Shown: piece after piece, positions 8,211 to 18,239 of the stretch
How positions within the stretch are numbered: the stretch's first letter is position 1
How the letters are laid out: each line of letters starts with the position of its first letter
DNA from: Acinetobacter schindleri CIP 107287
Lineage (GTDB): Bacteria > Pseudomonadota > Gammaproteobacteria > Pseudomonadales > Moraxellaceae
Assembly (NCBI RefSeq): GCF_000368625.1
Contig: NZ_KB849576.1
Coordinates: 434,001 to 498,000, forward strand
DNA length: 64,000 bases
Reading direction: 5' to 3'
The notes under the pieces: model-generated
Told to the model about the DNA's origin: nothing
The model's database searches: none
The model's input: only the letters and a program-made list of their open reading frames with translations
Translations under genes and position numbers: made by a program

Positions 8211-9317
8211 ATGAAAATAGGTGTCTTCTGTCCAATCGGAAACAACGGCTGGTTACTCTCTGAAAATGCACCACAATATATGCCGACTTTTGAGTTAAAT
8301 AAACAAATCGTGCAGCGCGCTGAACACTATGGTTTCGATTTCGCACTTTCCATGATCAAGTTGCGTGGCTTTGGTGGCAAGACCGAGTTCTGGGAGCATA
8401 ACCTGGAAACGTTTACCTTGATGGCCGGCCTTGCTGCTGTTACCAGCAAAATTCAAATTTATGCAACAGCTGCAACTCTGGTGATGCCACCTGCAATTGT
8501 CGCGCGTATGGCATCAACCATTGATTCGATTTCGAATGGCCGATTTGGGCTAAATGTAGTGACTGGCTGGCAGCCGCCTGAGTACACCCAGATGGGCATG
8601 TGGCCAGGCAATGAGTATTTTGGCAAACGCTATGAATATCTGTCTGAATATGTACAAATTTTGCGTGAGCTTTGGGCAACAGGTAAATCCGACTTTAAAG
8701 GTGAGCATTTCCAGATGGAAGACTGCCGTGTTAGTCCGCGCCCGCAAGCCGATATGAAAATCATCTGTGCAGGTCAGTCGGATGCCGGTCTGGAATTTTC
8801 TGCGCAATATGCTGACTACAACTTCGTATTTGGTAAAGGGCTGAATACTCCAACGGCTTATGCCGAAATCAATGACCGTTTGAAAGCAAAAACGGATGTG
8901 ACGGGCCGTGATGTACAGACCTATGTGCTGTTTATGGTGATTGCAGCGGGAACCGATGAAGAAGCCCAAGCCAAATGGCAGCACTATAACGATGGTGCCG
9001 ACATGGAAGCGATTAACTGGTTAATGAATCAGGGCGGTAAAGACACGACTTCCGGTACAGATACCAATATCCGTCAAATGGCGTCTAGCGTATCTCCAGT
9101 CAATATCAATATGGGTACGCTGGTGGGTTCTTATGAAAATGTGGCACGAATGTTGGATGAAATTGGCGAAATTAAAGGCACTGAAGGTGTGTTGCTGACT
9201 TTTGATGATTTTATTCAAGGGGTTGAAGATTTTGGCCAAAAAATCCAGCCATTGATGAAATGCCGTGAGCATATTGTGATTGAGGGTGAAGCCCCTGTAC
9301 TGGAGAAAAGCGCATGA
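8211..9317 (+). CDS. rutA: pyrimidine oxygenase RutA
   Basis: Flavin-dependent, luciferase-fold monooxygenase that opens the uracil ring to ureidoacrylate. The 368-residue sequence follows RutA closely: [16 protein letters not shown] at the start, then [47 protein letters not shown] and a C-terminal [12 protein letters not shown] 8211 is preferred over GTG 8205 because GAGG at 8200-8203 is 7 nt away from it. It is the first gene behind the sigma-54 promoter, and its stop overlaps the rutB start (ATGA). Its reduced flavin would come from RutF. Confidence 0.97.
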   Translation: MKIGVFCPIGNNGWLLSENAPQYMPTFELNKQIVQRAEHYGFDFALSMIKLRGFGGKTEFWEHNLETFTLMAGLAAVTSKIQIYATAATLVMPPAIVARMASTIDSISNGRFGLNVVTGWQPPEYTQMGMWPGNEYFGKRYEYLSEYVQILRELWATGKSDFKGEHFQMEDCRVSPRPQADMKIICAGQSDAGLEFSAQYADYNFVFGKGLNTPTAYAEINDRLKAKTDVTGRDVQTYVLFMVIAAGTDEEAQAKWQHYNDGADMEAINWLMNQGGKDTTSGTDTNIRQMASSVSPVNINMGTLVGSYENVARMLDEIGEIKGTEGVLLTFDDFIQGVEDFGQKIQPLMKCREHIVIEGEAPVLEKSA

Positions 9318-10075
9318 GTGAGTCAGTGGTAACTGCCGGTTTTACTGAAAAACTCGGTACCGGAAAAACGCTTAAAGCTGAGCCTGAAGCAATTTGCCTT
9401 GCACCTGAACAGACTGCGCTGATTGTGATTGATATGCAGAATGCCTATACCTCCCAGGGTGGCTATCTGGATCTGGCCGGTTTTGATGTCTCAAAGACCA
9501 AACCTGTGGTCGAAAACATCAAGAAAGCAGTCGATGCAGCGCATGCGGCCGGTATTCAGGTCATCTATTTTAAAAATGGCTGGGATGCAGAATATAAGGA
9601 AGCGGGTGGTACGGATTCTCCGAATTTCCATAAATCCAATGCCTTAAAGACCATGCGCAAACGTCCCGAATTACAGGGGCAATTACTGGCCAAAGGGGGC
9701 TGGGACTTTGAACTGATTGATGAGTTACAGCCACTGCCCCAAGATCTGGTCATTGAAAAACCTCGCTATAGCGGTTTCTTTAATACCGCACTGGACAGCA
9801 TGTTGCGTGTCCGTGGCATTCGCAATCTGGTTTTTGTCGGAATTGCCACCAATGTCTGCGTGGAATCGACCTTACGTGATGGTTTTTTTCTGGAATATTT
9901 TGGTGTGGCACTTGCTGATGCCTGCCATCAGGCCGGTCCAGTCGAAGCGCATGAAGCCAGTCTGTATAACATCAAGACTTTCTTTGGCTGGGTATCAGAT
10001 ACCAAAAATTTTGTAGAAACCTTTCAAAAAGAATGTGAGTCACTAAAAGAAACTAAATTAGCTGTAAGCGCATAA
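9314..10075 (+). CDS. rutB: ureidoacrylate amidohydrolase RutB
   Basis: Isochorismatase-fold hydrolase, 253 residues, that cleaves ureidoacrylate to aminoacrylate and carbamate. The catalytic triad is visible: Asp40 (VIDMQNAY), Lys149 (IEKPRYSGF) and Cys182 ([11 protein letters not shown]). Its ATG overlaps the rutA stop by 4 nt, so translation is coupled. The N-terminus carries about 20 extra residues before the core, as in other RutB proteins. Confidence 0.97.
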   Translation: MSESVVTAGFTEKLGTGKTLKAEPEAICLAPEQTALIVIDMQNAYTSQGGYLDLAGFDVSKTKPVVENIKKAVDAAHAAGIQVIYFKNGWDAEYKEAGGTDSPNFHKSNALKTMRKRPELQGQLLAKGGWDFELIDELQPLPQDLVIEKPRYSGFFNTALDSMLRVRGIRNLVFVGIATNVCVESTLRDGFFLEYFGVALADACHQAGPVEAHEASLYNIKTFFGWVSDTKNFVETFQKECESLKETKLAVSA

Positions 10076-10108
10076 AGAATTAAAGAACAGAATTAAGGAA
10101 AAAATAGT

Positions 10109-10489
10109 ATGCCTAAAGAAATCATTATTCCAGCAGGAACATCGAAACCATTAGCACCGTATGTACCGGCAACCAAGGCAGACAATATCGTGTATGTATC
10201 CGGTACATTAGCTTTTGATGAAAATAATAATGTGGTGCATGTCGGTGATGCCGCAGCACAGACCCGTCATATTCTGGAAACTATCAAGCGTGTGATTGAG
10301 GAAGCAGGCGGCAGTATGGATGACGTGACCTTTAACCATGTCTTTGTCAAAGACTGGGCAGATTATGCTGCGATTAATGCAGTTTATGCAGAGTATTTCC
10401 CGGGAGATAAACCGGCACGATATTGCATACAGACTGGCTTAGTAAAACCGGATGCGCTGGTCGAAATCGCCTCGATTGCCCATGTATAA
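10109..10489 (+). CDS. rutC: RidA-family protein RutC
   Basis: 126-residue YjgF/YER057c/UK114 (RidA) family trimer. In the Rut pathway it is linked to aminoacrylate deamination to malonic semialdehyde. Family features are [34 protein letters not shown] and the ending [14 protein letters not shown] with the RidA-type C-terminal motif. It begins 33 nt after rutB with AAGGAAAA before the ATG. Position fixes the call as RutC rather than a generic RidA. Confidence 0.95.
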   Translation: MPKEIIIPAGTSKPLAPYVPATKADNIVYVSGTLAFDENNNVVHVGDAAAQTRHILETIKRVIEEAGGSMDDVTFNHVFVKDWADYAAINAVYAEYFPGDKPARYCIQTGLVKPDALVEIASIAHV

Positions 10490-10523
10490 GTCGAACCACC
10501 TGATTCAATCTCATCTATATCAG

Positions 10524-10555
10524 CCCTAAGTCTGTCACTGAAAACTGACTTGGGG
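10524..10555 (+). promoter_or_regulatory. hairpin between rutC and rutF
   Basis: CCCTAAGTC pairs with GACTTGGGG (one G-T) around a 14-nt loop. There is no T run, and it ends just before the rutF Shine-Dalgarno (GAGGAG). It may be a processing or translation-modulating stem rather than a terminator. Confidence 0.4.
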
Positions 10556-10568
10556 TGAGGAGAACAGC

Positions 10569-11150
10569 ATGAATGCCAAACTGTCTAAAATCATCGACGA
10601 AGTGGTTGCAGAGAATAATGCATCAAATAAGGTTTTAAAGACTGAAACCGCAGCTGAAGTATTGACCCAGGTCGATCAGCAGATTTTCCGTCAGGGCATG
10701 TCCAATCTGGGCGCTGCAGTGAATGTGATTACCACACAAGGCACGGCGGGAATGGCAGGATTTACAGCATCAGCGGTCTGTAGTGTGACTGATACGCCAC
10801 CGACTTTGCTGGTCTGTCTGAACCGTTCAGCTTCGGTCTATGAGACTTTTAAAAATAATCAGGTGTTGTGTGTGAATACCTTAGCATCACATCAGCAATA
10901 TCTCTCCAATCTGTTCGGTGGAAAAACGCCGATGGCAGAGCGTTTCAGTCAGGGGAACTGGAAAACGTTGGTGACCCAGTCACCTGTACTTGAGGATGCC
11001 TTGGTCAGTTTCGACTGCGAGGTAGTCCAATGTTTATCTGTAGGCAGTCATGACGTGCTGTTCTGTGAAGTGAAAGCCATGTGCCAGCGTCAAGGTAATG
11101 CGCTGATGTACTTTAACCGTTCTTACTGTGAGCCACACAGAATGTGCTAA
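10569..11150 (+). CDS. rutF: FMN reductase RutF
   Basis: 193-residue flavin reductase of the flavoredoxin-like family, supplying reduced FMN to RutA. Core motifs are [55 protein letters not shown] and a C-terminal [11 protein letters not shown]. About 40 residues precede the core, longer than the E. coli enzyme, which is roughly 30 residues shorter as I recall. A later ATG codon (MSNLG) would cut into the conserved fold, so the first ATG, with GAGGAG before it, stands. Confidence 0.93.
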   Translation: MNAKLSKIIDEVVAENNASNKVLKTETAAEVLTQVDQQIFRQGMSNLGAAVNVITTQGTAGMAGFTASAVCSVTDTPPTLLVCLNRSASVYETFKNNQVLCVNTLASHQQYLSNLFGGKTPMAERFSQGNWKTLVTQSPVLEDALVSFDCEVVQCLSVGSHDVLFCEVKAMCQRQGNALMYFNRSYCEPHRMC

Positions 11151-11183
11151 ATCAATTCAGTCCTAATCAAGGAGGGGAAGCCC

Positions 11184-12539
11184 ATGCAAGAAAAAGAAAC
11201 GTGGTTTCCAAAATTTAAGCCTTACCAAGGCAATCTCGATACCACACCCGTGCAAACAGATGAATATCTGCCGGCTGGAAAAAGTATTATTCTCGGATTG
11301 CAGCATGTGTTTGCCATGTTTGGGGCAACTGTGCTGGCACCGCTTTTAATGGGGTTTGATCCCAATCTCACGATTTTTATTACCGGGATTGGCACCATTT
11401 TATTTTTCCTGATAACTGGCGGCCGGTTGCCGAGTTATCTGGGATCCAGTTTTGCCTTTATTGGCGCCGTCGTCGCTGTTACTGGCTATTCCGGTGTCGG
11501 GGCAAATCCCAATATCGGACTGGCACTGGGGGGAACCATTGCCTGCGGTATCGTCTATGCCTTGATTGGCCTGCTGGTGATGAAAACTGGCACCAACTGG
11601 ATTGAAAAGCTGATGCCACCGGTAGTCACGGGCGTGATCGTGATGATTATCGGCTTGAATCTCGCACCGGTCGCGATCAAAAGTGTATCTGCCAACCAGT
11701 TTGATTCCTGGATGGCATTAATCACCATTCTCTGTATCAGTGTGATTGCTGTATTTACCCGTGGAATGGTACGCCGTCTGCTGCTGTTACTCGGCTTATT
11801 GTCTTCCTATCTGCTTTATTTTCTTTTCACCAACGTGATGGGCTTCGGACCTGCGATTGATTTCAGTAAAGTCAGCGAAGCGGCATGGTTTGGTCTGCCG
11901 ACTTTCCAGAGTCCAGTCTTTGAAATGAATGCCATGCTGATGATTGCACCGGTAGCAATTATTCTGGTTGCGGAAAATCTGGGACACTTTAAAGCGGTAT
12001 CTGCGATGACCGGTAAAAATCTGTCGCCGTATATGGGACGCGGTTTCTTTGCCGATGGGGTTTGTACTTCATTATCTGCTTCTGTCGGTGGTACGGGGAT
12101 GACCACCTACGCCGAGAATATCGGCGTGATGGCCGTCACCAAAGTTTATGCGACGACCGTGTTTGTCTTTGCCGGTATCTTTGCCATTTTACTGGGTCTT
12201 TCACCTAAATTTGGTGCAGTGATCAGTACCATTCCAGTGGCCTTGTTGGGTGGTGCATCGATTGTTGTATTTGGCCTGATTACGGTGGCTGGCGCGAAAA
12301 TCTGGGTGGATAACCGTGTTGATTTCACCAAGAACAGTACGCTGATTATTGGTGCCGTCTGTCTGATCATGGGAACAGGTAACTATAGCTTGCAGATTGG
12401 TGGTTTTGATCTGGGCGGGATTGGGACTGCAACTTTGGCTGCGATTTTATTAAATCTGTTTCTGAACCGTGGTGAAGATAAAGAATTGCCTGAACCCGCA
12501 TCGACTGCAACAGAAATAGAGGTTAAGCCGGTCGCTTAA
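11184..12539 (+). CDS. rutG: uracil/pyrimidine permease RutG (NCS2 family)
   Basis: 451-residue inner-membrane permease of the nucleobase-cation symporter-2 family with about 12-14 hydrophobic segments. The motif region VAENLGHFKAVSAMTGKNLSPYMGRGFFADGVCTSLSASVGGTGMTTYAENIGVMA is the substrate-binding core of UraA/RutG proteins. AAGGAGG precedes the ATG, and rutF ends 33 nt upstream. The operon position makes uptake of uracil or thymine its likely role. Confidence 0.95.
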   Translation: MQEKETWFPKFKPYQGNLDTTPVQTDEYLPAGKSIILGLQHVFAMFGATVLAPLLMGFDPNLTIFITGIGTILFFLITGGRLPSYLGSSFAFIGAVVAVTGYSGVGANPNIGLALGGTIACGIVYALIGLLVMKTGTNWIEKLMPPVVTGVIVMIIGLNLAPVAIKSVSANQFDSWMALITILCISVIAVFTRGMVRRLLLLLGLLSSYLLYFLFTNVMGFGPAIDFSKVSEAAWFGLPTFQSPVFEMNAMLMIAPVAIILVAENLGHFKAVSAMTGKNLSPYMGRGFFADGVCTSLSASVGGTGMTTYAENIGVMAVTKVYATTVFVFAGIFAILLGLSPKFGAVISTIPVALLGGASIVVFGLITVAGAKIWVDNRVDFTKNSTLIIGAVCLIMGTGNYSLQIGGFDLGGIGTATLAAILLNLFLNRGEDKELPEPASTATEIEVKPVA

Positions 12540-12554
12540 TACAAGGAGCATTTT

Positions 12555-13430
12555 TTGAGTCATACAATTGCATTTTTAGGACTCGGGGCAATGGGCTGGC
12601 ATATGGCCTCCCATTTGCCAAAACTTGGACATCCGGTTTGGGTCTGGAACCGGACTGAACAGAAAGCGCTAGATCATGCTCAATCTTTCGGGACTCTGGC
12701 AATAGGTATTGAACAGGCGGTTCAGGCAGATTTTATCTTTTCCTGTTTGCCGACCAGTCAGGATATGGAAGTATTAATTGCAGCTCATCCACCCAAACAG
12801 GGTGCAATCTGGATTGACTGTACCAGCGGTGTGCCAGAATCTGCACAAAAACTGGCACAACAATTGGAGCAGCAGGGAAGTTATTATCTGGATGCACCGG
12901 TTTCTGGCCAAACCATTGGAGCGGAACGCGGTACTTTAACTGTGATGGTCGGAGGCAATGAACAAGCCTTTGAACAAGTCAAGCCGATCATTGATGCCTT
13001 TGCAGGTTTGATTGAATATGTGGGAGAAAGCGGTTCTGGCTTTGCGGTAAAAGCTGTGAATAATACCTTAATGGCGACTCACTTATGGGCATTGGCTGAA
13101 GGGCTGACTGTGCTGAAAGGGCAGGGTGTTGATTTAAGCAGTGCACTAAACTGTATTAATCATTCCAGTGGTAAAAGCAACATGTCAGAAAATATCATGG
13201 CGCAGCGTGTACTGAGCCGTGAGTTTCATAAAACCTTTGCGCTGGATCTATTGCAGAAAGATATTGGTATTGCTTTAGAACTGGTGCAACAGCAGCAACT
13301 GGATTTATCAGTCATGTCATTGGTGCAACAACAGTTCCAGCAGATTGCCAAAGCTCAGGCTAGTCAGCTGGATTTTTCCGCTGCGGTACAAGGGTTGGAA
13401 CAACGTACACGAATTGAATTAAGGGGTTAA
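12555..13430 (+). CDS. 3-hydroxyisobutyrate dehydrogenase-family oxidoreductase, possible malonic semialdehyde reductase
   Basis: A 291-residue beta-hydroxyacid dehydrogenase. The N-terminal Rossmann motif is FLGLGAMGWHMASHL (about 7-21). The substrate motif is DAPVSGQTIGAERGTLTVMVGG (113-134). Catalytic Lys166 lies in GFAVKAVNNTLMA. It starts at a TTG with AAGGAG 6 nt upstream, only 15 nt after rutG, so it belongs to the rut operon. No rutE (nitroreductase-like malonic semialdehyde reductase) is present here. I infer that this enzyme reduces malonic semialdehyde to 3-hydroxypropionate instead. Activity on another 3-hydroxyacid is possible. Confidence 0.85.
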   Translation: MSHTIAFLGLGAMGWHMASHLPKLGHPVWVWNRTEQKALDHAQSFGTLAIGIEQAVQADFIFSCLPTSQDMEVLIAAHPPKQGAIWIDCTSGVPESAQKLAQQLEQQGSYYLDAPVSGQTIGAERGTLTVMVGGNEQAFEQVKPIIDAFAGLIEYVGESGSGFAVKAVNNTLMATHLWALAEGLTVLKGQGVDLSSALNCINHSSGKSNMSENIMAQRVLSREFHKTFALDLLQKDIGIALELVQQQQLDLSVMSLVQQQFQQIAKAQASQLDFSAAVQGLEQRTRIELRG

Positions 13431-13514
13431 AGACTTTCTTATAAATTGCTATTCATAGAGAACCTATTAATTTTGAATTAAATCCATAACGACAGATTTA
13501 CTAGCAAAAATATG

Positions 13515-13550
13515 AAAAGCCGGGAATTTAATAACTCTCGGCTTTCTTAT
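13515..13550 (+). terminator. probable rut operon terminator
   Basis: AAAGCCGGGA / TCTCGGCTTT imperfect stem with a short T-rich tail, 85 nt after the last gene of the operon. Confidence 0.65.
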
Positions 13551-13666
13551 TGATCATTATTTTAAATAGCCTAAGCAATTTTTCAATTTAACTGATATTT
13601 GAGCAATTTAAATAAATAGATTTCTTTTATAAATTAGAAAATGATTGTTCATTAATATTTAATGTT

Positions 13667-13750
13667 CCTTCTCCCTTAGGGATGAGGAGCATGCTCCGCA
13701 AGAGGATGAGAAATTTTTTATAAAGAACCTCTCTTATGAGGAGAGGGAAT
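13667..13750. repeat. GAGAGG/CCTCTC short palindromic repeat
   Basis: CTCCCTTAGGGATGAGGAG and then CCTCTCTTATGAGGAGAGG. A related motif (CCCTCTCCTTAAAGGAGAGGG) occurs at 36640-36663. It resembles dispersed intergenic REP-like repeats and has no coding potential. Confidence 0.5.
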
Positions 13751-13810
13751 TTCATAAATAATCTTTAATCATTAAGAATTATTTATGAAAGAGCTTTAAT
13801 ACACTTATAT

Positions 13811-14206
13811 TTATTTCTCTCGATTCGCTTCATATTCCTGAATCACTTCAAGTGCAGCACGAAAAGCTTCCTGGGTTGCCGGTGCGCCGCAGTAAGGCAA
13901 ACTATGCAGCAGCACTTCCTGAATTTCCTCAACCGTTGCGCCATTATTCAGCGCACCTCGCACATGGCCTTTCAGTTCAGTGGGACTTTTTTGCGCGGTC
14001 AGGAAGGCAATGGTAATTAAAGAACGATACTTACGCGGTAATACACCTTCACGTTGCCAGGTCGAACCCCAGGCATGTTCATTAATCCAGTCCTGTAATG
14101 GCTGGGTAAATGGAACGGTATTTTCCTGGGCGCGTTTGACAAAGCTGGCACCCATCACTTCAGTGCGGACTTTCAGGCCATTTTCATAATCTTGTTGTGA
14201 CATCAT
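13811..14206 (-). CDS. carboxymuconolactone decarboxylase family protein (PcaC-like)
   Basis: 131-residue AhpD/CMD-fold protein. Strong similarity to PcaC is visible in GSTWQREGVLPRKYRSLITIAFLTAQKSPTELKGHVRGALNNGATVEEIQEVLLHSLPYCGAPATQEAF. PcaC decarboxylates 4-carboxymuconolactone in protocatechuate catabolism. No other pca genes lie nearby, so the substrate may be different. Two adjacent ATG codons compete as start (14206, 14203). Confidence 0.8.
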   Translation of the reverse strand: MMSQQDYENGLKVRTEVMGASFVKRAQENTVPFTQPLQDWINEHAWGSTWQREGVLPRKYRSLITIAFLTAQKSPTELKGHVRGALNNGATVEEIQEVLLHSLPYCGAPATQEAFRAALEVIQEYEANREK

Positions 14207-14276
14207 TTACCCTCAATTTTCTTATAGGGCTAGCTTAGTACTTTTAATCTGAAATACCATCGTGCAATAGTCGCAA

Positions 14277-14346
14277 AAAAGTGGCTGAAAAGCCACTTGT
14301 AAAGTTTCCAGAGTAAAGTAATAAAATGACTTCACTCTGGAATTTA
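14277..14346. terminator. pair of hairpins between pcaC-like gene and fadE
   Basis: AAGTGGCT / AGCCACTT at about 14278-14300 and TTTCCAGAGT / ACTCTGGAA at about 14307-14342. A third inverted repeat (CACCTTAAAT / ATTTAAGGTG) spans the fadE stop. They are likely transcription or mRNA end signals for fadE (minus strand). Confidence 0.5.
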
Positions 14347-14370
14347 TGACACCTTAAATTCAAGTTTTAT

Positions 14371-16875
14371 TTAAGGTGATACTGAGTGTGAAGGATCAGT
14401 TTGCACTGAAGTATCCGTTCCTTTGGCATCTTCCTTGATGAGGTAAGGATTCTCGAGCTCTAATACCCCATTCAAATTCAGATCAAATACATCGGTCAAC
14501 ATGCTGTCATAACGGCGCGCATTATAGTGCAGCAGTTTTTCTGCTTCCTGATCATTAATAAAGCCTTGTAGCTCTGCATCAGTCACATGCTCTGCAAAGC
14601 TTAAACCCTTGAACTGGTCTTTATTCTCTGCCTTTTTAAAGCGATCCCAGAGCTTTTCAATCTCCAGTAGCAGATTGAAAGTAGATTCCATACGGCCAGT
14701 GACATCATTTTCATTGGTATTATAGTAGACATGTTTTTTGAGCACTTGGCGGAACGCATTGTCTTCCATCATGCTATTGGCGACCTGCTGTTTCAGTTGA
14801 TCTGACGGCTTTTTCAATGAACGGCCAAATGGGAAACATATGAATTTAACCATGCCAGATGCAACACCTACTGGGAAATTCGCAAATAAGTCATAAAACG
14901 CTTCCTGAGCGGTATATAAAGATTTCTCAATTGCCAATTGTGCATGCAGACGTTCAGCTTCTGTTTTTTTGCTATGCTCAAAGAATTTCAGGATTGCCGT
15001 CGCGATAAACAGATGCGCATGAATATCAGCCAAACGGCCAGAAAGCATTTCCTTACGTTTAATATCCCCCGCTAACAGACCTAAACACATATCTGCGGTC
15101 AGGGCAAAGTTAGCACTGAGCCGATTAATGATCTTGTAATAAGGTCGGGTAAAGTCAACCGTACTTTGCGGTGCTGCACTTGAACCGCCACTAAAGGCAT
15201 AGGCAAATGAACGGGCCGTCCGGTTAAAGGTATAACCTAAATGTTTAAATAATAAATTATCGAAGGGATCAAGAGCTGCTTTCGGATCTTCAGCTTGCAG
15301 AAGCTGTAATTCTTCATATAAATAAGGATGGCAGCGCATCGAACCTTGACCAAAGATCATTAATGAACGGCTGAGAATATTGGCGCCTTCGACTGTAATC
15401 GATACTGGGATGGCCTGATAGTTGAGAGCAAGGAAGTTACGAGGCCCCATTTGAATAGCACGACCACCGACTACATCCATACCATGGTTAACAATTTTAC
15501 GCATGGTCTCAGTGGCGTAGTATTTGGCTATTGCCGTCATAACTGCTGGTTTACCGCCTTGATTCAAGCCACAAGTTACTAAATAGCGGAATGCTTCCAG
15601 CATATAGGCATCACTGGCAATTTCACTATTGGCTTCCTGCACCCCTTCAAATTTACCCACTGAAATTTTAAATTGCTGGCGAATCCGTGAAAATGCACTG
15701 ACATTCAAATAAGTCATCTCGGCACTAGAGGTAGATAAAGCTGGCAGAGAAATACCACGGCCAACAGCCAGACATTCCATCAACATACGCCAGCCTTTAC
15801 CTGCATTTTTTACGCCACCGATAATCCAGTCCAGAGGAATAAATACATCCTTACCTTCAACGGTACCATTCATAAACGGTGAGCCAGGATGGTGCCGTGG
15901 ACCAACGATGACGCCTTGGTGATTGGCAGGTAACAGGGCGCAGGTAATCCCATAGTCAGTTTTATCACCCAATAGATGATCCGGATCATACATTTTAAAG
16001 GCCAGACCGACGACAGTGGCAATGGGTGCCAAAGTAATCCAGCGCTTGGAAAAATTCATTCTCAAACCCAAGACTTCCTGACCTTCAAACTGGCCATAGC
16101 AGACTACACCGGTATCTGGAATGGCTCCGGCATCTGAGCCCGCTTCCGGACTGGTCAAACCAAAACATGGGATTTCTAGCCCTTTGGCTAAACCTGGTAA
16201 ATAACGATTTTTCTGCTCTTCGGTGCCGTAATGCAGTAACAGCTCACCAGGTCCAAGTGAGTTAGGTACCATACAGCTGACTGCAGCAGTGAGAGAACGC
16301 GAAGAAATCTTGCTCATGACCCGGCTTTGAGCAAAGGAACTAAAGGCACGACCGCCATATTCTTTGGGAATAATCAAACCGAGGAAACCATTATCTTTAA
16401 TATACTGCCAGATATGTTCAGGCAGCATTTTTTTCTCATGGATTTCCCATTCATTTAACATGCTACATAGCGTTTCAACTTCGTTATCCAGAAATGCCTG
16501 CTCCTCGACCGATAATTTTGGATAAGGATAATTATTAAAGGTTTCCCAGTTGGGCGCTCCCATAAAAAGTTCTTTTTCCCACCAGCTGGTACCGGAATCC
16601 AGCGCTTCACGTTCTGTCGGGCTAATGCTTGGCATAGCATCCGCTAAAGCCTTATAAGCTGGCCTGGAAATAAAAGACATACGCAGAGGATCAATTAGCA
16701 CGACCAGACTAATCAGAATTAGGGGAATACCGAGTAATAGCGACCAAGGGCTGATGAATGCACAGACCACTGACATGATCATCAGGGTAATCGCACCAGT
16801 GGTACGGGAAAATTGAAAGAAGAAAATCGCCCATAAACTGGCAAGTAGAAGAAGCACGGCAAAAATAAATAGCAT
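14371..16875 (-). CDS. fadE: long-form acyl-CoA dehydrogenase FadE
   Basis: 834-residue enzyme for the first step of fatty acid beta-oxidation. Two N-terminal hydrophobic stretches (about 1-24 and 30-62) suggest membrane association. The acyl-CoA dehydrogenase core runs from about 110 to 520: KEYGGRAFSSFAQSRV, CFGLTSPEAGSDAGAIPD, GGRAIQMGPRN and ITVEGANILSRSLMIFGQG. A C-terminal DUF1974-type region follows, as in E. coli FadE (about 814 residues). GGAG lies 10 nt before the ATG. It is monocistronic. Confidence 0.93.
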   Translation of the reverse strand: MLFIFAVLLLLASLWAIFFFQFSRTTGAITLMIMSVVCAFISPWSLLLGIPLILISLVVLIDPLRMSFISRPAYKALADAMPSISPTEREALDSGTSWWEKELFMGAPNWETFNNYPYPKLSVEEQAFLDNEVETLCSMLNEWEIHEKKMLPEHIWQYIKDNGFLGLIIPKEYGGRAFSSFAQSRVMSKISSRSLTAAVSCMVPNSLGPGELLLHYGTEEQKNRYLPGLAKGLEIPCFGLTSPEAGSDAGAIPDTGVVCYGQFEGQEVLGLRMNFSKRWITLAPIATVVGLAFKMYDPDHLLGDKTDYGITCALLPANHQGVIVGPRHHPGSPFMNGTVEGKDVFIPLDWIIGGVKNAGKGWRMLMECLAVGRGISLPALSTSSAEMTYLNVSAFSRIRQQFKISVGKFEGVQEANSEIASDAYMLEAFRYLVTCGLNQGGKPAVMTAIAKYYATETMRKIVNHGMDVVGGRAIQMGPRNFLALNYQAIPVSITVEGANILSRSLMIFGQGSMRCHPYLYEELQLLQAEDPKAALDPFDNLLFKHLGYTFNRTARSFAYAFSGGSSAAPQSTVDFTRPYYKIINRLSANFALTADMCLGLLAGDIKRKEMLSGRLADIHAHLFIATAILKFFEHSKKTEAERLHAQLAIEKSLYTAQEAFYDLFANFPVGVASGMVKFICFPFGRSLKKPSDQLKQQVANSMMEDNAFRQVLKKHVYYNTNENDVTGRMESTFNLLLEIEKLWDRFKKAENKDQFKGLSFAEHVTDAELQGFINDQEAEKLLHYNARRYDSMLTDVFDLNLNGVLELENPYLIKEDAKGTDTSVQTDPSHSVSP

Positions 16876-17182
16876 TGTTATATTTCTCCAGGGTTATACA
16901 ACTGTGCCGCTGCCAGTATTAATAATGTGTTTTCTTAACACTTGAGCGATATTTTTGCATCATTTAAGAATCAGGCAAGTTCACAGCTGTTCTTGTGAGA
17001 ACTATCGTTATTAAATATTTCAACGACATATTAAAGTGTTTTAACTATTTTTGAGATTGTTTGAAAAGTGAGCAGTATTCAAGTGAGAACACGCAAAGAA
17101 ATGTGAAGATAAGTAATAACTTAAATTAATAAGGACAAGAAAAAAATATTAAACATTAATTTAAATTTAAACTCCTAAGCTA
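16876..17182. other. fadE promoter region and lipA 3' flank
   Basis: No gene. An imperfect inverted repeat lies at 16979-17002 (GTTCACA and TGTGAGAAC arms). A second GTGAGAAC occurs at 17083-17090. Either could be an operator for fadE, but the regulator is unknown. Confidence 0.35.
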
Positions 17183-17211
17183 TAAAAAAGCCCTCTATTT
17201 AAGAGGGCTTG
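17183..17211 (-). terminator. terminator after lipA
   Basis: AAGCCCTCT / AGAGGGCTT stem with a T run on the minus strand. Confidence 0.9.
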
Positions 17212-17225
17212 GGTTGAAGCGATTT

Positions 17226-18239
17226 TTAAGCTTCAATCGTCTGAACAGTGATTTTTTTTGCCGGATCAACTTTACGGCGTACTTCCGGAACCGGTTCACC
17301 ATAGTATTGACGATCTGCAAAGTAACTTGAACGTACCATCGGTGCTGACCAGATATTCTTAAAGCCAAGCTTACGGCCATGTTCTGCATAACGTTCGAAT
17401 TCTTCTGGCGTTACAAAGCGGTCAATTGGCGCATGCTGTTTAGAAGGCTGCAAGTACTGACCAATCGTCACATAATCGACCTCATGTGCTTTCAGGTCAT
17501 CCAGCAGTGCAATAACTTCTTCTTCAGTTTCACCAATGCCGACCATCAAACCACATTTTGTTGGAATATCCGGGCAGTATTCTTTAAACATTTTCAGCAG
17601 GTTTAAAGAGTGCTGATAATCAGAACCCGGACGCATCGCTTTATACAGACGTGGCACAGTTTCAATATTGTGGTTAAACACGTCTGGTGGACATTCAGTC
17701 ATGATACGTAGCGCAATATCCATACGACCGCGGAAGTCAGGAACCAGGATTTCTAATAAAGTTTTTGGACTCAGTTCACGTGCTTCTTTAATACAATCGA
17801 CAAAATGCTGTGCACCGCCATCCAGTAAATCATCACGGTCTACCGAAGTGATTACCGCATATTTCAAACCTAAGTTAGCAATCGTTTCTGCCATATGGCG
17901 CGGTTCATCTGGATCTAGTGCATTTGGACGGCCATGTGCCACATCACAGAACGGACAGCGACGGGTACAGATATCACCCATAATCATAAAGGTTGCTGTA
18001 CCACCGCCAAAACATTCAGGCAGGTTAGGACAGGCGGCTTCTTCACATACGGTATGTAATTTTTGCTGACGAAGTGTAGTTTTAATACGTTGTACTTCTT
18101 CAGGTGCGGCCATTTTGACGCGAATCCAGTCCGGCTTCCGTGGTGTTTCAACCGTAGGTACAACTTTTACAGGAATACGGGCGACCTTTTCCGCGCCGCG
18201 AAGTTTGACACCCTGTTCAGGTTTACGGTTTTCAGACAT
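17226..18239 (-). CDS. lipA: lipoyl synthase
   Basis: Radical SAM enzyme that inserts two sulfurs into octanoyl groups on lipoyl domains. In the 337-residue protein the auxiliary cluster cysteines lie in [12 protein letters not shown] and the radical-SAM cysteines in CTRRCPFC; the C-terminal [10 protein letters not shown] is also typical. ATG 18239 is preferred over a GTG at 18254, because GGAAAAG precedes it and nothing Shine-Dalgarno-like precedes the GTG. It is divergent from sthA. No lipB is next to it. Confidence 0.96.
   Translation of the reverse strand: MSENRKPEQGVKLRGAEKVARIPVKVVPTVETPRKPDWIRVKMAAPEEVQRIKTTLRQQKLHTVCEEAACPNLPECFGGGTATFMIMGDICTRRCPFCDVAHGRPNALDPDEPRHMAETIANLGLKYAVITSVDRDDLLDGGAQHFVDCIKEARELSPKTLLEILVPDFRGRMDIALRIMTECPPDVFNHNIETVPRLYKAMRPGSDYQHSLNLLKMFKEYCPDIPTKCGLMVGIGETEEEVIALLDDLKAHEVDYVTIGQYLQPSKQHAPIDRFVTPEEFERYAEHGRKLGFKNIWSAPMVRSSYFADRQYYGEPVPEVRRKVDPAKKITVQTIEA

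Larger units (their letters stand above)
13431..13810. other. intergenic region with hairpin and short palindromic repeats
   Basis: No coding signal seen. It contains the probable rut-operon terminator at 13515-13550 and a GA/CT-rich palindromic repeat at 13667-13750. The rest is AT-rich. Confidence 0.6.

Noticed and set aside
13811..14206. pcaC as part of a protocatechuate cluster
   Set aside because: No other pca gene lies within the window; only the family is asserted.
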